Of a DNA stretch of 6,896 bases, positions 5,802 through 6,896 are shown in pieces. The notes beneath the pieces are model-generated. The model was not told the origin of the DNA, made no database searches, and was given only the letters and a program-made list of their open reading frames with translations. Numbering within the stretch: the stretch's first letter is position 1; each line of letters opens with the position of its first letter. The position numbers were made by a program, and so were the translations under genes. Source of the DNA: Candidatus Zipacnadia bacterium (lineage in GTDB: Bacteria; Armatimonadota; Zipacnadia; Zipacnadales; Zipacnadaceae); the NCBI GenBank assembly GCA_029821415.1, contig JALGTJ010000130.1, forward strand, positions 1 to 6,896, read 5' to 3'.

Positions 5802-6764
5802 ATGCGTCAAGTTCTGATTGAAACCGGACCCTGGCCGTGGTGGGCTTACCCGATCATCGTCCTCGTTCTGACGGCGATCGCCGGCCTGGTGCAGTGGCTG
5901 GAAAGTCGCAGAACCGCACCCCGGCCCCTCACAGCAACCAACTGGGCACTTTCGGCTCTGTTTGTGTTGGCCGGCGCAGCCCTTATACTCTTGGTCGTCA
6001 ACCGACTGGCGCCAATCTTTGTACACTCATGGGGCGCGATGCTGCTGGTTGGCTTGGCTGCAGGTACCTGGTGGCTTAACAAGACTGGTCGCGACTACGG
6101 CTTTAATCTGGAAGACTGGATTGATTTTGTTCTGATCATCCTGCTAAGTGGTGTCGTCGGCGCCCGGCTGGTTTATGTGCTCCTGCATCTATCCGAGTAT
6201 GGCACCGCACCGATTACCCTCCTGTACGTATGGCAGGGAGGGCTGGCCTTTCACGGTGGCGTCGCTGGCGGGGTAATTGGTGGCTACATATTTGCCCGCG
6301 TCCGCAAGATATCGTTCCCCCTCCTCGCTGACTTGAGCGCGCCTGCATTGGCCTTGGGGACAGCCTTTACTCGCATTGGTTGCTTCTTGAACGGCTGTTG
6401 CTATGGCACAGTATGTCACCTGCCCTGGGCAGTGGTCTTTCCTCCTACTACCGAGGCAGGTGCCGGAGGCATGCCGCGCCATCCCACTCAGCTCTACGCC
6501 GCCGCCGCCAACGCTGTAATCTTTGCCATATTGGTCAAGCTGGCCCCCCGAACGCGAGTTCGGGGCAATCTATTTCTTCTTTACCTGGTGCTCTACTCAA
6601 TCTACCGGTTCCTGGTCGAGTTCCTCCGGCGAGGGGCCAGCGCCGTTGTATTCGCTCCGCTGGCTCCTCTCACCCAGGCCCAGACTGCAAGTATCATTAT
6701 CGGGGTAGCCGCGCTGGTTTGGATGCTCCTGCGCAGGCGCAAGCTGGAAGTGGAAGAGGAGTAG
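5802..6764 (+). CDS. lgt: Prolipoprotein diacylglyceryl transferase
   Basis: The 320-aa polytopic membrane enzyme moves a diacylglyceryl group from phosphatidylglycerol to the lipobox cysteine of prolipoproteins, the step before LspA. Motifs are VVGARLVYVL (118-127), WQGGLAFHGGVAGG (144-157, H151 matching E. coli H103), RIGCFLNGCCYG (191-202, R191 matching R143), MPRHPTQLYAA (224-234) and YSIYRFLVEFLRR (265-277, R269 matching R239). Two features differ from E. coli: two extra N-terminal helices (about 15-33 and 48-67) come before the usual first helix, making the protein longer than the common 260-290 aa; and the usual Tyr of the RWYG/SYG motif is Trp in FVHSWGAM (W77). The Cys in RIGCF replaces the Asn of E. 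coli RIGNF, a substitution I believe is common in the family. The start is ATG at 5802, 21 nt after the lspA stop, with only a weak GGGA (5793-5796) before it. Confidence 0.95.
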   Translation: MRQVLIETGPWPWWAYPIIVLVLTAIAGLVQWLESRRTAPRPLTATNWALSALFVLAGAALILLVVNRLAPIFVHSWGAMLLVGLAAGTWWLNKTGRDYGFNLEDWIDFVLIILLSGVVGARLVYVLLHLSEYGTAPITLLYVWQGGLAFHGGVAGGVIGGYIFARVRKISFPLLADLSAPALALGTAFTRIGCFLNGCCYGTVCHLPWAVVFPPTTEAGAGGMPRHPTQLYAAAANAVIFAILVKLAPRTRVRGNLFLLYLVLYSIYRFLVEFLRRGASAVVFAPLAPLTQAQTASIIIGVAALVWMLLRRRKLEVEEE

Positions 6765-6768
6765 AACA

Positions 6769-6896
6769 ATGCCGCAAACGTTTTTGGACATACTGAGAGA
6801 CAAACGCATCGGCGTGCTGTGCGGCGGACAATCCGCCGAGCGCGAAGTGTCGCTGCGCTCGGGCCAGGGTGTGCTGGATGCCTTGACCCGCCAGGG
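6769..6896 (+). CDS. ddl: D-alanine--D-alanine ligase, N-terminal part (runs off right edge)
   Basis: The first 42 codons read MPQTFLDILRDKRIGVLCGG, then QSAEREVSLRSGQGVLDALTRQ. The pattern GVLxGGxSAEREVSLxSG is the N-terminal signature of D-Ala-D-Ala ligases, cytoplasmic ATP-grasp enzymes that make the dipeptide for peptidoglycan precursors. The ATG at 6769 is preceded by AGGAG (6757-6761) at 7 nt, and this ribosome-binding site lies inside the last codons of lgt. The lgt stop is only 4 nt upstream, so translation is probably coupled. If the organism is a Dehalococcoidia relative, many of which lack a classical wall, the gene would be notable, but the taxonomy is not settled. The ATP-grasp core is outside the window. 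Confidence 0.9.
   Translation, partial: MPQTFLDILRDKRIGVLCGGQSAEREVSLRSGQGVLDALTRQ

Overview
The window reads as a bacterial chromosomal segment of moderate GC content with two divergent gene clusters. The best tentative guess is Chloroflexota, perhaps a Dehalococcoidia-like lineage. This rests on the order ileS, dksA/traR-type gene, lspA, lgt, ddl and on a YvcK protein with an N-terminal membrane anchor. No 16S or other decisive marker is present, so the taxonomy is inference.

Left part, minus strand: a yvcK gene (UDP-sugar/gluconeogenesis factor family) is followed 88 nt later by the start of gap (type I GAPDH), which runs off the left edge. The N-terminal anchor region of yvcK is broken by a perfect 25-bp tandem duplication at 1460-1509. 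Removing one copy restores a 432-aa protein with two membrane helices. With both copies, translation from the good ATG at 1588 stops after 56 codons.

Middle, 1589-2070: a gene-free divergent control region of about 480 nt. It holds a near-consensus promoter for yvcK (minus), a near-consensus promoter for ileS (plus), a second perfect tandem duplication of 22 bp, a small palindrome, repeated CAGCGAC words, and a structured ileS leader with a long stem-loop and a possible hairpin over the Shine-Dalgarno site.

Right part, plus strand: ileS, a DksA/TraR-type zinc-finger gene, lspA, lgt and the 5' end of ddl lie close together and in one direction. They probably form one operon joining isoleucine charging, an RNA-polymerase-binding regulator, lipoprotein maturation (Lgt adds the diacylglyceryl group, LspA cleaves the signal peptide) and peptidoglycan precursor synthesis. 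The IleRS departs from the usual class I signatures at several active-site positions (HLGQ, GWDTQGLP, DQYQCWF) while remaining otherwise complete.

I saw no wholly new multi-gene system. The strongest leads are the yvcK duplication and the altered IleRS active-site motifs.
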